From positions 1 through 14,016 of the forward strand of contig CAYQSU010000076.1 in the NCBI GenBank assembly GCA_964420325.1: DNA of 14,016 nucleotides. Direction: 5' to 3'. A program made the position numbers and the translations under genes. Below the pieces are notes generated by a model. The model saw only the letters and a list, made by a program, of their open reading frames with translations. It was not told the origin of the DNA and ran no database searches. Position 1 is the first letter of the stretch, and each line of letters begins with the position of its first letter. This document shows, in pieces, positions 4,813 through 12,395 of this stretch. Source of the stretch: CAYQSU01 sp964420325 (GTDB lineage Bacteria; Pseudomonadota; Alphaproteobacteria; Rhodospirillales; Defluviicoccaceae).

Positions 4813-6776
4813 CCGAGGCATCGACGCTGTTCGCGCGCAACTGCGACGCCTTCCGCGATCGCCATCCCGCCGTCTGGGCACGTCTCGAAGCCATCGGCGA
4901 GCCCGTCTCGACCGTCGTCGAGCGGGACGGCGCGACCGACAACATCGACCTCGGCGGCGGCCCGCTTTATCCCGCCCCCGCCCGCGCCTGGGCCGAGAGC
5001 CAGCTCGACGAGTTCCGCCGCCAGCCGGAGCGGATCCTGTTCGGGGATCCCAGCCACTGCAACCTGTCGCCGATCTCGCTCCGCCTGCTCGACGACATCC
5101 GCGACTACTTCAACGACCGGGGCGGCAGCCGGGCGCTGGAAGCGGTGCCGGTCGTCGACGTCGGCTACGCCTTCGTCTTCGGCATCGGCCTCGGCTACCA
5201 CGTGCCCGAACTCGTCGAGGCGAGACCCGCCCGCCACCTCGTGCTGATCGAGCCGATCGCCGAGTTCCTGCTCCACTCTTTGTCCGCGATCGACTGGTGG
5301 CGCGTGTTCGAGGCCGCCGATGCTGCCGGACTGCGCATCCACTTCGTCCTCGCCGACGGTCCCGACGCGATCCGCGGCGAGACCGAGGCGATCGTCTCCA
5401 TGCACGGCAACGCCTTTCTCGACGGCTCGACCTTCTGGCTCCACTACCCGTCCTGGGTTCTCCAGGAAAGCTACAAGCTGCTCCGCGAGCGGCTGAAATC
5501 ATTCTATATCTCAAGCGGTTATTTCGAGGACGAGGTGGAGATGGTGCGCAACTGCGAACGCAACATCCGCTCCCATTCGTTCCGTCTCGTCGAATCCAGG
5601 CCCCACCGCGAACAGACGCTCCCCGTCTTCATCGTCGGCGCCGGTCCGTCGCTGGACAAGGACATGCCGCACCTGCGGGCCCTGCGCGAGCGGGTCCTCC
5701 TCGTCTCCTGCGGCACGGCCCTCGGCATCCTCCTCAAGAACGGCATCAGGCCCGACATCCACTGTGAGATCGAGCGCGTCCCCCTCGTCTACGACATCCT
5801 GTCGGCGCTCGAGCAGGAGCACGGCTTCCAGGGCATCACCCTGATGGCGACGACCACCGTCGATCCGCGCGTGCCCGGCCTGTTCGACCGTCACTGGTTC
5901 TACTACCGCTCCGGCCTGAGCCCGGCGACCCTGCTCAGGGGCTCGGCGCGGACGCTCGTCGCCTGCGATCCCTTGGTGTGCAACGCCGCCTTCGCGGCGA
6001 TGGCCACGCTCGGCTTCCGCACCATCTATCTCTTCGGCGTCGACTTGGGCCAGAAGGAGGCCGGCCGCCACCACGCCAAGGACTCGGTCTACTTCCGCGA
6101 GGAGCACGCCGACCTCGACCAGACCTACCGCAAGCGGTTCGATCGCACGGTTCCCGGCAACTTCGGCGGCACCGTCGAGACGTTCTGGGCGTTCGACATG
6201 GGTCGGGTGATGCTGGCGCGGGCGCAGAGCCGCCACCGGACCGAGCTCTACAACTGCAGCGACGGCAGCCGCATCGAAGGAGCCAGGCCGAAGGTCGCGG
6301 CATCGATCCGCCTGCCCGACGGGCTGCCGCCGCGAAGCCTCGTTCTCGAACGCCTCGAGGCGCAGATGCGTCGCGTGGAGGCGGGCGAGATCCTCGCCGA
6401 GCTGGATCTGGCGAGCCACATCGCCGGCTGTGACACCTTCGTCGAGGCGCTGCGGCACCTGATCGACGAGACCAATCAGCTGGGTCTCGGCTTTTTCGAC
6501 TGCGAGGCCCGGCTGCACGACCTGGTCGAGGTTCGGCGAGACGACTTCCGCGGCTTCTTCGCCATGGCCAAGGGCTCGGTGCCGTCGCTCCTCCGCCTCG
6601 GCGCGTTTTTCGGCACCCGCATCCGCGATGAGGCCGAGCGCCGGGCGTACCTCGCCTTCTTCCTCGATCGCTATCTCGGCTGTTGCCGGGAGATGGCCGA
6701 AACGGCCCAGGCGCTCCTCTCCTCGATACCGGCCGCCTGCGAAGACGCCCCCGAGCGAGCCGCCGCCGTCGCCTGA
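4809..6776 (+). CDS. Motility accessory factor (Maf/DUF115), flagellin nonulosonic-acid glycosyltransferase
   Basis: Maf proteins transfer pseudaminic or legionaminic acid from the CMP sugar to Ser/Thr of flagellin in the cytoplasm before export. The central DUF115/MptE-like domain is unmistakable: FIVGAGPSLDKD (274-285), then SCGTALGILLKNGIRPDIHCEIER, CDPLVCNAAFAAMATLGF, IYLFGVDLG (around 406-414) followed by a His-rich HHAKDSVYF, VPGNFGGTVET, and YNCSDGSRIEGA (481-492). The N-terminal ~270 residues are the variable Maf N-domain, and the last ~150 are helical. At 655 residues the length fits the family. The ATG overlaps the stop of the TPR/GT41-like gene by four bases, indicating translational coupling and a joint role. 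No sugar biosynthesis genes (pse, leg or neu type) are in the window, so the donor must be made elsewhere. The exact sugar cannot be told. Confidence 0.93.
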   Translation: MTEASTLFARNCDAFRDRHPAVWARLEAIGEPVSTVVERDGATDNIDLGGGPLYPAPARAWAESQLDEFRRQPERILFGDPSHCNLSPISLRLLDDIRDYFNDRGGSRALEAVPVVDVGYAFVFGIGLGYHVPELVEARPARHLVLIEPIAEFLLHSLSAIDWWRVFEAADAAGLRIHFVLADGPDAIRGETEAIVSMHGNAFLDGSTFWLHYPSWVLQESYKLLRERLKSFYISSGYFEDEVEMVRNCERNIRSHSFRLVESRPHREQTLPVFIVGAGPSLDKDMPHLRALRERVLLVSCGTALGILLKNGIRPDIHCEIERVPLVYDILSALEQEHGFQGITLMATTTVDPRVPGLFDRHWFYYRSGLSPATLLRGSARTLVACDPLVCNAAFAAMATLGFRTIYLFGVDLGQKEAGRHHAKDSVYFREEHADLDQTYRKRFDRTVPGNFGGTVETFWAFDMGRVMLARAQSRHRTELYNCSDGSRIEGARPKVAASIRLPDGLPPRSLVLERLEAQMRRVEAGEILAELDLASHIAGCDTFVEALRHLIDETNQLGLGFFDCEARLHDLVEVRRDDFRGFFAMAKGSVPSLLRLGAFFGTRIRDEAERRAYLAFFLDRYLGCCREMAETAQALLSSIPAACEDAPERAAAVA

Positions 6777-6817
6777 CGGCCGGCCGCTCGACCCTGTTCA
6801 CCCCCAACGGGCATCGC

Positions 6818-6823
6818 TACAAT
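6818..6823 (+). promoter_or_regulatory. Possible -10 element for the cation ATPase gene
   Basis: TACAAT matches the sigma-70 -10 consensus at five of six positions and lies 59 bases before the ATPase ATG. The hexamer 17 bases upstream (TGTTCA, 6795-6800) is a poor -35. Transcription would begin near 6830, close to the leader hairpin. Confidence 0.3.
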
Positions 6824-6824
6824 C

Positions 6825-6854
6825 GGCGGCGGTTGTCCTGCGGACCCAGCCGCC
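6825..6854 (+). promoter_or_regulatory. Imperfect hairpin in the cation ATPase leader
   Basis: GGCGGC (6825-6830) pairs with GCCGCC (6849-6854), and an inner GTCC-TGC-GGAC element can stack inside the loop. There is no T-tract, so it is not a convincing intrinsic terminator. It may be a structured leader of the ATPase mRNA. It matches no riboswitch I recognise, and G+C-rich DNA forms such stems by chance. Confidence 0.25.
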
Positions 6855-6881
6855 CTGCGCCCACTCTCTCCGGGGGATCGA

Positions 6882-9614
6882 ATGACGGACGGACGTTCGA
6901 AAGCCGGGCGCGTGGCCTGGCACGCGCTTCCCCTGGACGAGGTGTTCGCCCGCGTCGGCGGCCGCCTCGAGGGCCTGACCCCGGCCGAGGCCGAGACCCG
7001 GCTGAGAGAGGTCGGAGCCAACCGCCTGCGCCCGCCGAAGCGGCGCGGTCCCGCCGAGCGGTTCCTCCTGCAGTTCCACAACGTCCTGATCTACGTGCTG
7101 CTGGCGGCAAGCGTGGTGACGGCGCTTCTCGGGCACTTCGTCGATTCCGGCGTCATCCTCGGCGTCGTCGTCGTCAACGCCGTGATCGGCTTCATCCAGG
7201 AGGGAAAGGCGGAGAAGGCGCTGCAGGCGATCCGCGGCATGCTGTCCCTGCAGGCGACGGTCCTGCGCGACGGCCGCCGCATCGTCGTCGCTTCCGAAAC
7301 CCTGGTTCCGGGCGACGTCGTCCTCCTCCGCTCCGGCGACCGGGTTCCCGCCGATCTTCGCCTGTTCCACCTGAAGAGCCTGCAGGTCGAGGAGGCCGCC
7401 CTCACCGGCGAGTCGGCACCGGCCGAGAAATCCGCAGGCGCCGTGGCCGCCGGCACGCCGATCGGCGACCGCGCCTGCATGGCCTACTCGGGGACCCTCG
7501 TCACCTACGGCCGGGGCACCGGCGTCATCGTCGAGACCGGCGAGTCCACGGAGATCGGCCGCATCGGCAGGTTGCTGGCCGAGGTCGAGACGCTGACCAC
7601 CCCGCTCCTCCGTCAGATGGCGGTGTTCGCGCGCTGGCTCACCGTCGCCATCATCGCGCTCGCCGCTTTCACCATGGGCTTCGGCGTCCTCTTCCGCAGC
7701 TATTCCGCGACCGAGATGTTCCTCGCCGCGGTCGGTCTCGCCGTGGCGGCGATTCCGGAGGGGCTGCCGGCGATCATGACCATCGCGCTCGCCATCGGCG
7801 TGCAGCGGATGGCCCGGCGCAAGGCCATCGTTCGGCGCCTGCCGGCGGTGGAGACCCTGGGCTCGGTCACCGTGATCTGCTCCGACAAGACCGGAACCCT
7901 CACCCGCAACGAGATGACGGTGAGATCCGTCGCCACCTCCCGGCACCTGTTCCAGGTCTCCGGCGTCGGATACGAGCCCTCCGGCGCCTTCCTGCTCGAC
8001 GATGCCGAGGTGCACCCCGAGGATCATCCGATCCTCGGCGAGATGGCACGGGCGGCGCTCTTGTGCAGCGAGGCCGAGCTCCTCAACTCCGACGGCTCCT
8101 GGACCGTCCACGGCGATCCCACCGAGGGCGCCCTCGTCGTGCTCGCCGCCAAGGCCGGCCTCGACCCCGACTTCGAGCGCAAGGCCTCGCCGAGGACCGA
8201 CGTCGTTCCGTTCGAATCCCAGCACCGGTTCATGGCGACCCTGCACCACGACCACGAAGGGCACGGGTTCATCTTCGTCAAGGGCGCGCCCGAGCGGATC
8301 CTCGAGATGTGCCGCCACCAGCGCGGCCACGCGGGCGACGAGCCGCTCGACGGCGCCTACTGGCATGCCCGGGCCCATGACCTCGCCGCCCGCGGCCAGC
8401 GTCTCCTCGCCATCGCCGTCAAGGACGCCGGATCCGAGCATCGCGAGCTCCGGTTCGCCGACGTCGACGGCACGCTCACCCTCCTGGGCCTCTGCGGCCT
8501 CATCGATCCGCCGCGCGAAGAGGCCGTCGAGGCCATCGCCCGCTGCCAGGCCGCCGGCATCCGCGTCAAGATGATCACCGGCGATCACGCGGCGACGGCG
8601 GTCGCCATTGCCGGCCAGCTCGGACTCGGCAACACGCGCGACGTGTCGACCGGCACCGAGCTCGACGGCGCCGACGACGATCGCCTCCGGCGCCTGTCGG
8701 GCGCGGTCGACGTCTTCGCCAGGACCAGCCCCGAGCACAAGCTCCGGCTCGTCCAGGCGCTGCAGGCGACGGGCCACGTCGTCGCCATGACCGGGGACGG
8801 CGTCAACGACGCGCCGGCTCTCAAGCGCGCCGACATCGGCGTGGCGATGGGCGTCAAGGGCACCGAGGCCGCCAAGGAGGCGGCCGAGATGGTGCTGGCC
8901 GACGACAACTTCGCCTCGATCGCCCACGCCGTCGAGGAGGGACGCACCGTCTACGAGAACCTGAAGAAGGCGATCATCTTCATCCTCCCCACCAACGGCG
9001 GACAGGCGTTCACGATCATCGCCGCGATCCTGATCGGCGCGCCGCTGCCGATCACCGCCGTCCAGATCCTCTGGGTGAACATGGTCACGGCGGTGACCCT
9101 GGCGCTCGCCCTGGCGTTCGAGCCGCCGGAAAAGGACGTGATGGCGCGCCGGCCGCGGCGGCCGGACGAGCCGCTCCTCACCGGATTTCTCTTGTGGCGG
9201 ATCGCCTTCGTCACGGCGATCCTCGTCGCCGGGACCTTCGGCCTGTTCCTCTGGGAACGCCAGCACGGCGCCAGTGAGGAGTTGGCGCGCACGGTCGCCG
9301 TCAACACCCTCGTCCTGTTCGAGGTGTTCTACCTGTTCAACGCGCGGCACATGCTGGCGCCCGCGACGACCCGCGAGGCGCTCTTCGGCAGCCCGGCCGT
9401 GCTGATCGCCGTCGCCGCGGTCATCGTCTTACAGCTCCTGTTCACCTATGCGCCACCGCTTCAGCTCCTGTTCCGCACCGAGCCCGTCTCCGTCGACGCC
9501 TGGCTCCGCATGGTGGTCGTCACCGCGCCGGTGTTCGCCCTGGTCGAGCTGGAGAAGTGGGTGGTTCGCTCGTGGCGCGAGCGCGCGGCCGGCGATGGGC
9601 GGCGGCCGGCATAA
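6882..9614 (+). CDS. P2-type cation-transporting ATPase
   Basis: This 910-residue inner-membrane pump has every P-type ATPase landmark. LTGES lies at 174-178 in the actuator domain, IPEGLP at 291-296 in M4, and DKTGTLT with the phosphorylated Asp335. KGAPE at 467-471 is in the nucleotide domain, DPPR near 546, and MTGDGVNDAPALK from 636 is the hinge. Ten membrane segments can be traced: two before the actuator domain, M3-M4 around 250-310, and M5-M10 after ~695. The N-terminal cation-ATPase domain (LPLDEVFARVGGRLEGLTPAEAE) and overall layout fit P2A pumps such as PacL or mycobacterial CtpF. Compared by eye with SERCA, Asn705 in M5 and Asn733 and Thr736 in M6 are kept. The acidic ion ligands Glu771 and Asp800 are Gln708 and Ala737 here, so Ca2+ should not be assumed as substrate. 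The start has GGGGGA upstream (6872-6877). Confidence 0.95.
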   Translation: MTDGRSKAGRVAWHALPLDEVFARVGGRLEGLTPAEAETRLREVGANRLRPPKRRGPAERFLLQFHNVLIYVLLAASVVTALLGHFVDSGVILGVVVVNAVIGFIQEGKAEKALQAIRGMLSLQATVLRDGRRIVVASETLVPGDVVLLRSGDRVPADLRLFHLKSLQVEEAALTGESAPAEKSAGAVAAGTPIGDRACMAYSGTLVTYGRGTGVIVETGESTEIGRIGRLLAEVETLTTPLLRQMAVFARWLTVAIIALAAFTMGFGVLFRSYSATEMFLAAVGLAVAAIPEGLPAIMTIALAIGVQRMARRKAIVRRLPAVETLGSVTVICSDKTGTLTRNEMTVRSVATSRHLFQVSGVGYEPSGAFLLDDAEVHPEDHPILGEMARAALLCSEAELLNSDGSWTVHGDPTEGALVVLAAKAGLDPDFERKASPRTDVVPFESQHRFMATLHHDHEGHGFIFVKGAPERILEMCRHQRGHAGDEPLDGAYWHARAHDLAARGQRLLAIAVKDAGSEHRELRFADVDGTLTLLGLCGLIDPPREEAVEAIARCQAAGIRVKMITGDHAATAVAIAGQLGLGNTRDVSTGTELDGADDDRLRRLSGAVDVFARTSPEHKLRLVQALQATGHVVAMTGDGVNDAPALKRADIGVAMGVKGTEAAKEAAEMVLADDNFASIAHAVEEGRTVYENLKKAIIFILPTNGGQAFTIIAAILIGAPLPITAVQILWVNMVTAVTLALALAFEPPEKDVMARRPRRPDEPLLTGFLLWRIAFVTAILVAGTFGLFLWERQHGASEELARTVAVNTLVLFEVFYLFNARHMLAPATTREALFGSPAVLIAVAAVIVLQLLFTYAPPLQLLFRTEPVSVDAWLRMVVVTAPVFALVELEKWVVRSWRERAAGDGRRPA

Positions 9615-9680
9615 GGCCGGGTTCGGGCGCAGTCGATCGCGGTGGACGGCCGGCGGCGGGCGGCATAGGCTCGAGTCCTG

Positions 9681-11075
9681 ATGACGATGCGCATGGAAAC
9701 CGACACGATGGGCGAGATCGCCGTGCCGTCCGACCGGTACTGGGGCGCCCAGACCCAGCGCTCGCTCGAGAACTTCCCGATCGGCACCGAACGCATGCCC
9801 GGCGCGCTGATCCGCGCCTTCGGCATCCAGAAGAAGGCGGCGGCGCTCGCCAACATGGCGCTCGGCGAGCTCGACCGGCGGATCGGCGGCGCCATCGTCG
9901 AGGCCGCCGACGAGGTCATCGACGGCCGGCTCGACGACCATTTCCCGCTCGTCGTCTGGCAGTCCGGCTCGGGCACCCAGACCCACATGAACGTCAACGA
10001 GGTCATCGGCAATCGCGCCATCGAGCTCCTCGGCGGCCGGCTGGGGTCGAAGCACCCGGTCCATCCCAACGATCACGTCAATCGCGGGCAATCGTCCAAC
10101 GACAGCTTCCCGACCGCCATGCACATCGCCGCCGCCAGCGAGATCAACAACCGGCTGCTGCCGGCGCTGCGCGCGCTGCACGTGGCGCTGGACGCCAAGG
10201 CGGGCGCGTTCGCCGACATCGTCAAGATCGGCCGCACCCATCTCCAGGACGCGACGCCGCTCACCCTCGGCCAGGAGTTCTCGGGCTATGTCACGCAGGC
10301 GGCCAACGGCATCAGCCGCGTCCAGGCGACGCTGCCCAGGCTCCTGCAGCTCGCCCAGGGCGGCACCGCCGTCGGCACCGGCCTCAATGCGCGGAGTGGC
10401 TTCGCCGAGGCGTTCGCCGACGAGGTGGCGACGATCACCGGCATTCCGTTCGTCAGCGCCGACAACAAGTTCGAGGCGCTGGCGGCGCAGGATGCCGTCG
10501 TCGAGGCCTCGGGCGCCCTCACCGTGCTCGCCGCCTCGCTGACCAGGATCGCCAACGACATCCGCTTCCTCGCCTCGGGCCCCCGGAGCGGCCTCGGCGA
10601 GCTGATCCTGCCCGCCAACGAGCCGGGCTCCTCGATCATGCCCGGCAAGGTCAACCCGACCCAGTGCGAGGCGCTGACCCAGGTCTGCGCCCGGGTCGTC
10701 GGCAACCACGTGACCATCACCGTCGCCGGCGCCTCCGGCCACTTCGAGCTCAACGTCTTCAAGCCGGTGATGATCGACGCGCTCCTGCAATCGGTGCGGC
10801 TGCTCGCCGATGGCTGCCAGAGCTTCACCGGCCGCTGCGTCGTCGGCATCCAGGCCGACCGCCAGCGCATCCGCGAGCATCTCGAGCGATCGCTGATGCT
10901 GGTCACGGCGCTGAACCCGCACATCGGCTACGACAATGCGGCGCGCATCGCCAGGAAGGCCCACGCCGAGGGCACGACGCTCAAGGCGGCCGCCGTCGAG
11001 CTCGGCCTCGTCACCGCCGAGGAGTTCGACGCCTGGGTCCGCCCCGAGGACATGCTCGGCCCCCGCCCTCGGTGA
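9681..11075 (+). CDS. fumC: Class II fumarate hydratase (fumarase C)
   Basis: This is the iron-independent fumarase of the TCA cycle, a cytoplasmic homotetramer that interconverts fumarate and L-malate. At 464 residues it has the usual length. It opens with the typical METDTMGEIAVPSDRYWGAQT segment, then SGSGTQTHMNVNEVI and GQSSNDSFPTA (SSND at 138-141). GRTHLQDATPLTLGQ carries the catalytic-site His187, and the superfamily signature GSSIMPGKVNP is at 316-326. The C-terminal domain ends with LVTAEEFDAWVRPEDM. The upstream ribosome binding site is weak and several in-frame ATGs are close together (9681, 9687, 9693), so the exact start is uncertain by a few codons. It follows the ATPase by 66 bases and may be co-transcribed, though the two functions are unrelated. 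Confidence 0.97.
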   Translation: MTMRMETDTMGEIAVPSDRYWGAQTQRSLENFPIGTERMPGALIRAFGIQKKAAALANMALGELDRRIGGAIVEAADEVIDGRLDDHFPLVVWQSGSGTQTHMNVNEVIGNRAIELLGGRLGSKHPVHPNDHVNRGQSSNDSFPTAMHIAAASEINNRLLPALRALHVALDAKAGAFADIVKIGRTHLQDATPLTLGQEFSGYVTQAANGISRVQATLPRLLQLAQGGTAVGTGLNARSGFAEAFADEVATITGIPFVSADNKFEALAAQDAVVEASGALTVLAASLTRIANDIRFLASGPRSGLGELILPANEPGSSIMPGKVNPTQCEALTQVCARVVGNHVTITVAGASGHFELNVFKPVMIDALLQSVRLLADGCQSFTGRCVVGIQADRQRIREHLERSLMLVTALNPHIGYDNAARIARKAHAEGTTLKAAAVELGLVTAEEFDAWVRPEDMLGPRPR

Positions 11076-11129
11076 GCGCTCTCGATCCGGCTCCGGACCG
11101 CCGCCCTTCGAGCCGCTTGGCCCAGGGGC

Positions 11130-11609
11130 TCAATCGGACGGACCGCCGCCGATTGCGGCCGCCGCCCTCTCGATCTCCTCCGGTGTCAGGTCGGCGATGT
11201 GGGTGGCGATCGCCCAGTGATGGCCGAACGGATCGACGAGCCGGCCGTAGCGGTCACCCCAGAACATGTCGGCGAGCGGCATCGTCACCGTCGCGCCGGA
11301 CGAAACGGCCCGGTCGAACACCGTGTCCGCATCCTCGACGTAGAGCATCAGGGTGACGGCGCTGCCGCCGAGCGCCTTCGGCGACGGGCTGCCCATTCCC
11401 GGGAGCTCGTCGGCCAGCATGATGCGCGCGCCGCCGATGGCGATCTCGGCGTGCATGATCTTCCGCCCGTCCGGCATCGGCATCCTCAGCACCTCGAGGG
11501 CGCCGAACGCGCACCTGTAGAAGTCGATGGCCGCGGCGGCGCCGTCGACCACGAGATGGGGAGTGACCGCCGTGAACCCCTCGGGAACGGGCTTGACCGT
11601 CGCCGTCAT
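11130..11609 (-). CDS. VOC (glyoxalase/PhnB-like) family protein
   Basis: This is a 159-residue member of the vicinal oxygen chelate superfamily, PhnB-like branch, built of two beta-alpha-beta-beta-beta modules. Recognisable parts are FTAVTPHLVVDGAAAAIDFY (12-31), the AFGALEVLRMPMPDGRKIMHAEI strand pair (34-56), IMLADELPGM (63-72), VTLMLYVEDADTVFDRAVSSGA (85-106) and WGDRYGRLVDPFGHHWAIATH (117-137). Such proteins can be metal enzymes or binding proteins of the bleomycin-resistance fold; the substrate is unknown and I infer none. The frame extends further upstream, but the ATG at 11609 has a strong GAGGAGG ribosome binding site five bases before it and matches the family N-terminus. It is convergent with fumC and divergent from the LysE-type exporter. 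Confidence 0.9.
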   Translation of the reverse strand: MTATVKPVPEGFTAVTPHLVVDGAAAAIDFYRCAFGALEVLRMPMPDGRKIMHAEIAIGGARIMLADELPGMGSPSPKALGGSAVTLMLYVEDADTVFDRAVSSGATVTMPLADMFWGDRYGRLVDPFGHHWAIATHIADLTPEEIERAAAAIGGGPSD

Positions 11610-11641
11610 CTGAACCTCCTCGCCTTCGGGTCGTCCCGACG

Positions 11642-11671
11642 GTTGTCGCATCTGCCGCGCCGGCCGACAAC
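11642..11671. promoter_or_regulatory. Inverted repeat, candidate operator between VOC and LysE genes
   Basis: GTTGTCG (11642-11648) and CGACAAC (11665-11671) are perfect 7-bp inverted arms with a 16-base spacer, so their centres are 23 bases apart, about two helical turns. The site lies 33-62 bases upstream of the VOC start and 56-85 bases upstream of the LysE-type start, where a dimeric repressor could control either or both. No regulator gene is adjacent in the window, so the protein partner is unknown. Confidence 0.35.
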
Positions 11672-11691
11672 TCGGATGTTCGTGAACGGCG

Positions 11692-11697
11692 TTGACA
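11692..11697 (+). promoter_or_regulatory. TTGACA, possible -35 element for the LysE-type gene
   Basis: This is a perfect -35 hexamer, but the -10 position 17 bases downstream (TAGGCG, 11715-11720) is poor. If used, transcription would begin at or just before the ATG at 11727, giving a nearly leaderless mRNA. That would fit the weak ribosome binding site there. Low confidence. Confidence 0.25.
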
Positions 11698-11726
11698 GGC
11701 GGACGTCCCGGTCTTAGGCGCATGCC

Positions 11727-12356
11727 ATGCCGGTCGATCCCGCGACTCTCGCCGCCTTCGCGGCCACCGCCCTGGCCATCGTTGTCTCGCCGGGGCCGGA
11801 CACGCTGCTCATCGTCCGCTACGGCCTGATCTCCGGCCATCGGGCGGCGTTGGCGGCGGTGCTCGGGGTGCAGCTGGGTCTCGTCCTCCACACGCTGATG
11901 GCGGTGGCGGGCCTCTCGGTGCTGATCGCCGCCTCGCCGGATCTGTTCCGCGCCATCGCCGTGGCCGGCGCCGCCTACCTAGCCTGGCTCGGCCTCCAGG
12001 GGCTGCGGGGACCGGGCGCGTTCGTCATCGAAGCCGACCGGCCGTCGGTCTCGGCGGTCAAGGCGTGCCGCGATGCGATCCTCACCAACGTCCTCAACCC
12101 CAAGGTCATCGTGCTGTTCCTGGCGCTGTTCCCCAACTTCGTCGTCCTTGACCGCACGGACGTGACCGCCCAGTTCCTCACGCTTTCCGGCGTGCTCATC
12201 GCCATCAACGTCGCCTGGCAGGCGCCCCTAGCCTGGATCGCCAAGGAAGCCAGGCGCTGGCTCGGCCGTCCGCGCGTCCAGCGCTGGGTATCGGGGCTTA
12301 CCGGCGGCGTGCTGATGGCGTTTGCAGCGCTGATGCTGTACGACCATCTGATGTGA
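11727..12356 (+). CDS. LysE/RhtB family amino-acid or metabolite exporter
   Basis: This is a 209-residue inner-membrane protein of the LysE/RhtB superfamily, which exports amino acids or related metabolites using the proton gradient. Six hydrophobic segments are visible. The family hallmark SPGPD is at 21-25 at the end of TM1, and NVLNPKVIVLFLALFPNF is at 121-138 in the fourth segment. The last segment is GGVLMAFAALMLYDHLM. Length and topology fit the family. The substrate cannot be told from sequence. The ATG has only a weak upstream AGG; an overlapping ATG at 11722 is out of frame. The gene is divergent from the VOC gene and followed after 39 bases by the HD phosphohydrolase gene. Confidence 0.92.
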   Translation: MPVDPATLAAFAATALAIVVSPGPDTLLIVRYGLISGHRAALAAVLGVQLGLVLHTLMAVAGLSVLIAASPDLFRAIAVAGAAYLAWLGLQGLRGPGAFVIEADRPSVSAVKACRDAILTNVLNPKVIVLFLALFPNFVVLDRTDVTAQFLTLSGVLIAINVAWQAPLAWIAKEARRWLGRPRVQRWVSGLTGGVLMAFAALMLYDHLM

Positions 12357-12395
12357 AGGGAGTGAGCGACACTCCTCCCCGGGGAGACGACGGGC

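Noticed and set aside
2806..4881. 691-residue minus-strand frame opposite the TPR/GT41-like gene
   Set aside because: Antisense shadow typical of high-G+C codon use; no domain is recognisable, while the plus strand shows TPR and GT41 motifs.
11110..11131. GAGCC/GGCTC stem as a terminator between fumC and the VOC gene
   Set aside because: The stem is short with a 12-base loop, overlaps the VOC stop codon and lacks a T-tract on either strand.
11678..11687. GTTC-GT-GAAC dyad as a LexA box
   Set aside because: The alphaproteobacterial LexA motif is a direct GTTC-N7-GTTC repeat; no second GTTC occurs at that spacing.
11610..11891. N-terminal extension of the VOC protein to a start at 11891
   Set aside because: The extension runs into the LysE-type gene on the other strand, is charged and low-complexity, and the strong GAGGAGG site supports 11609.
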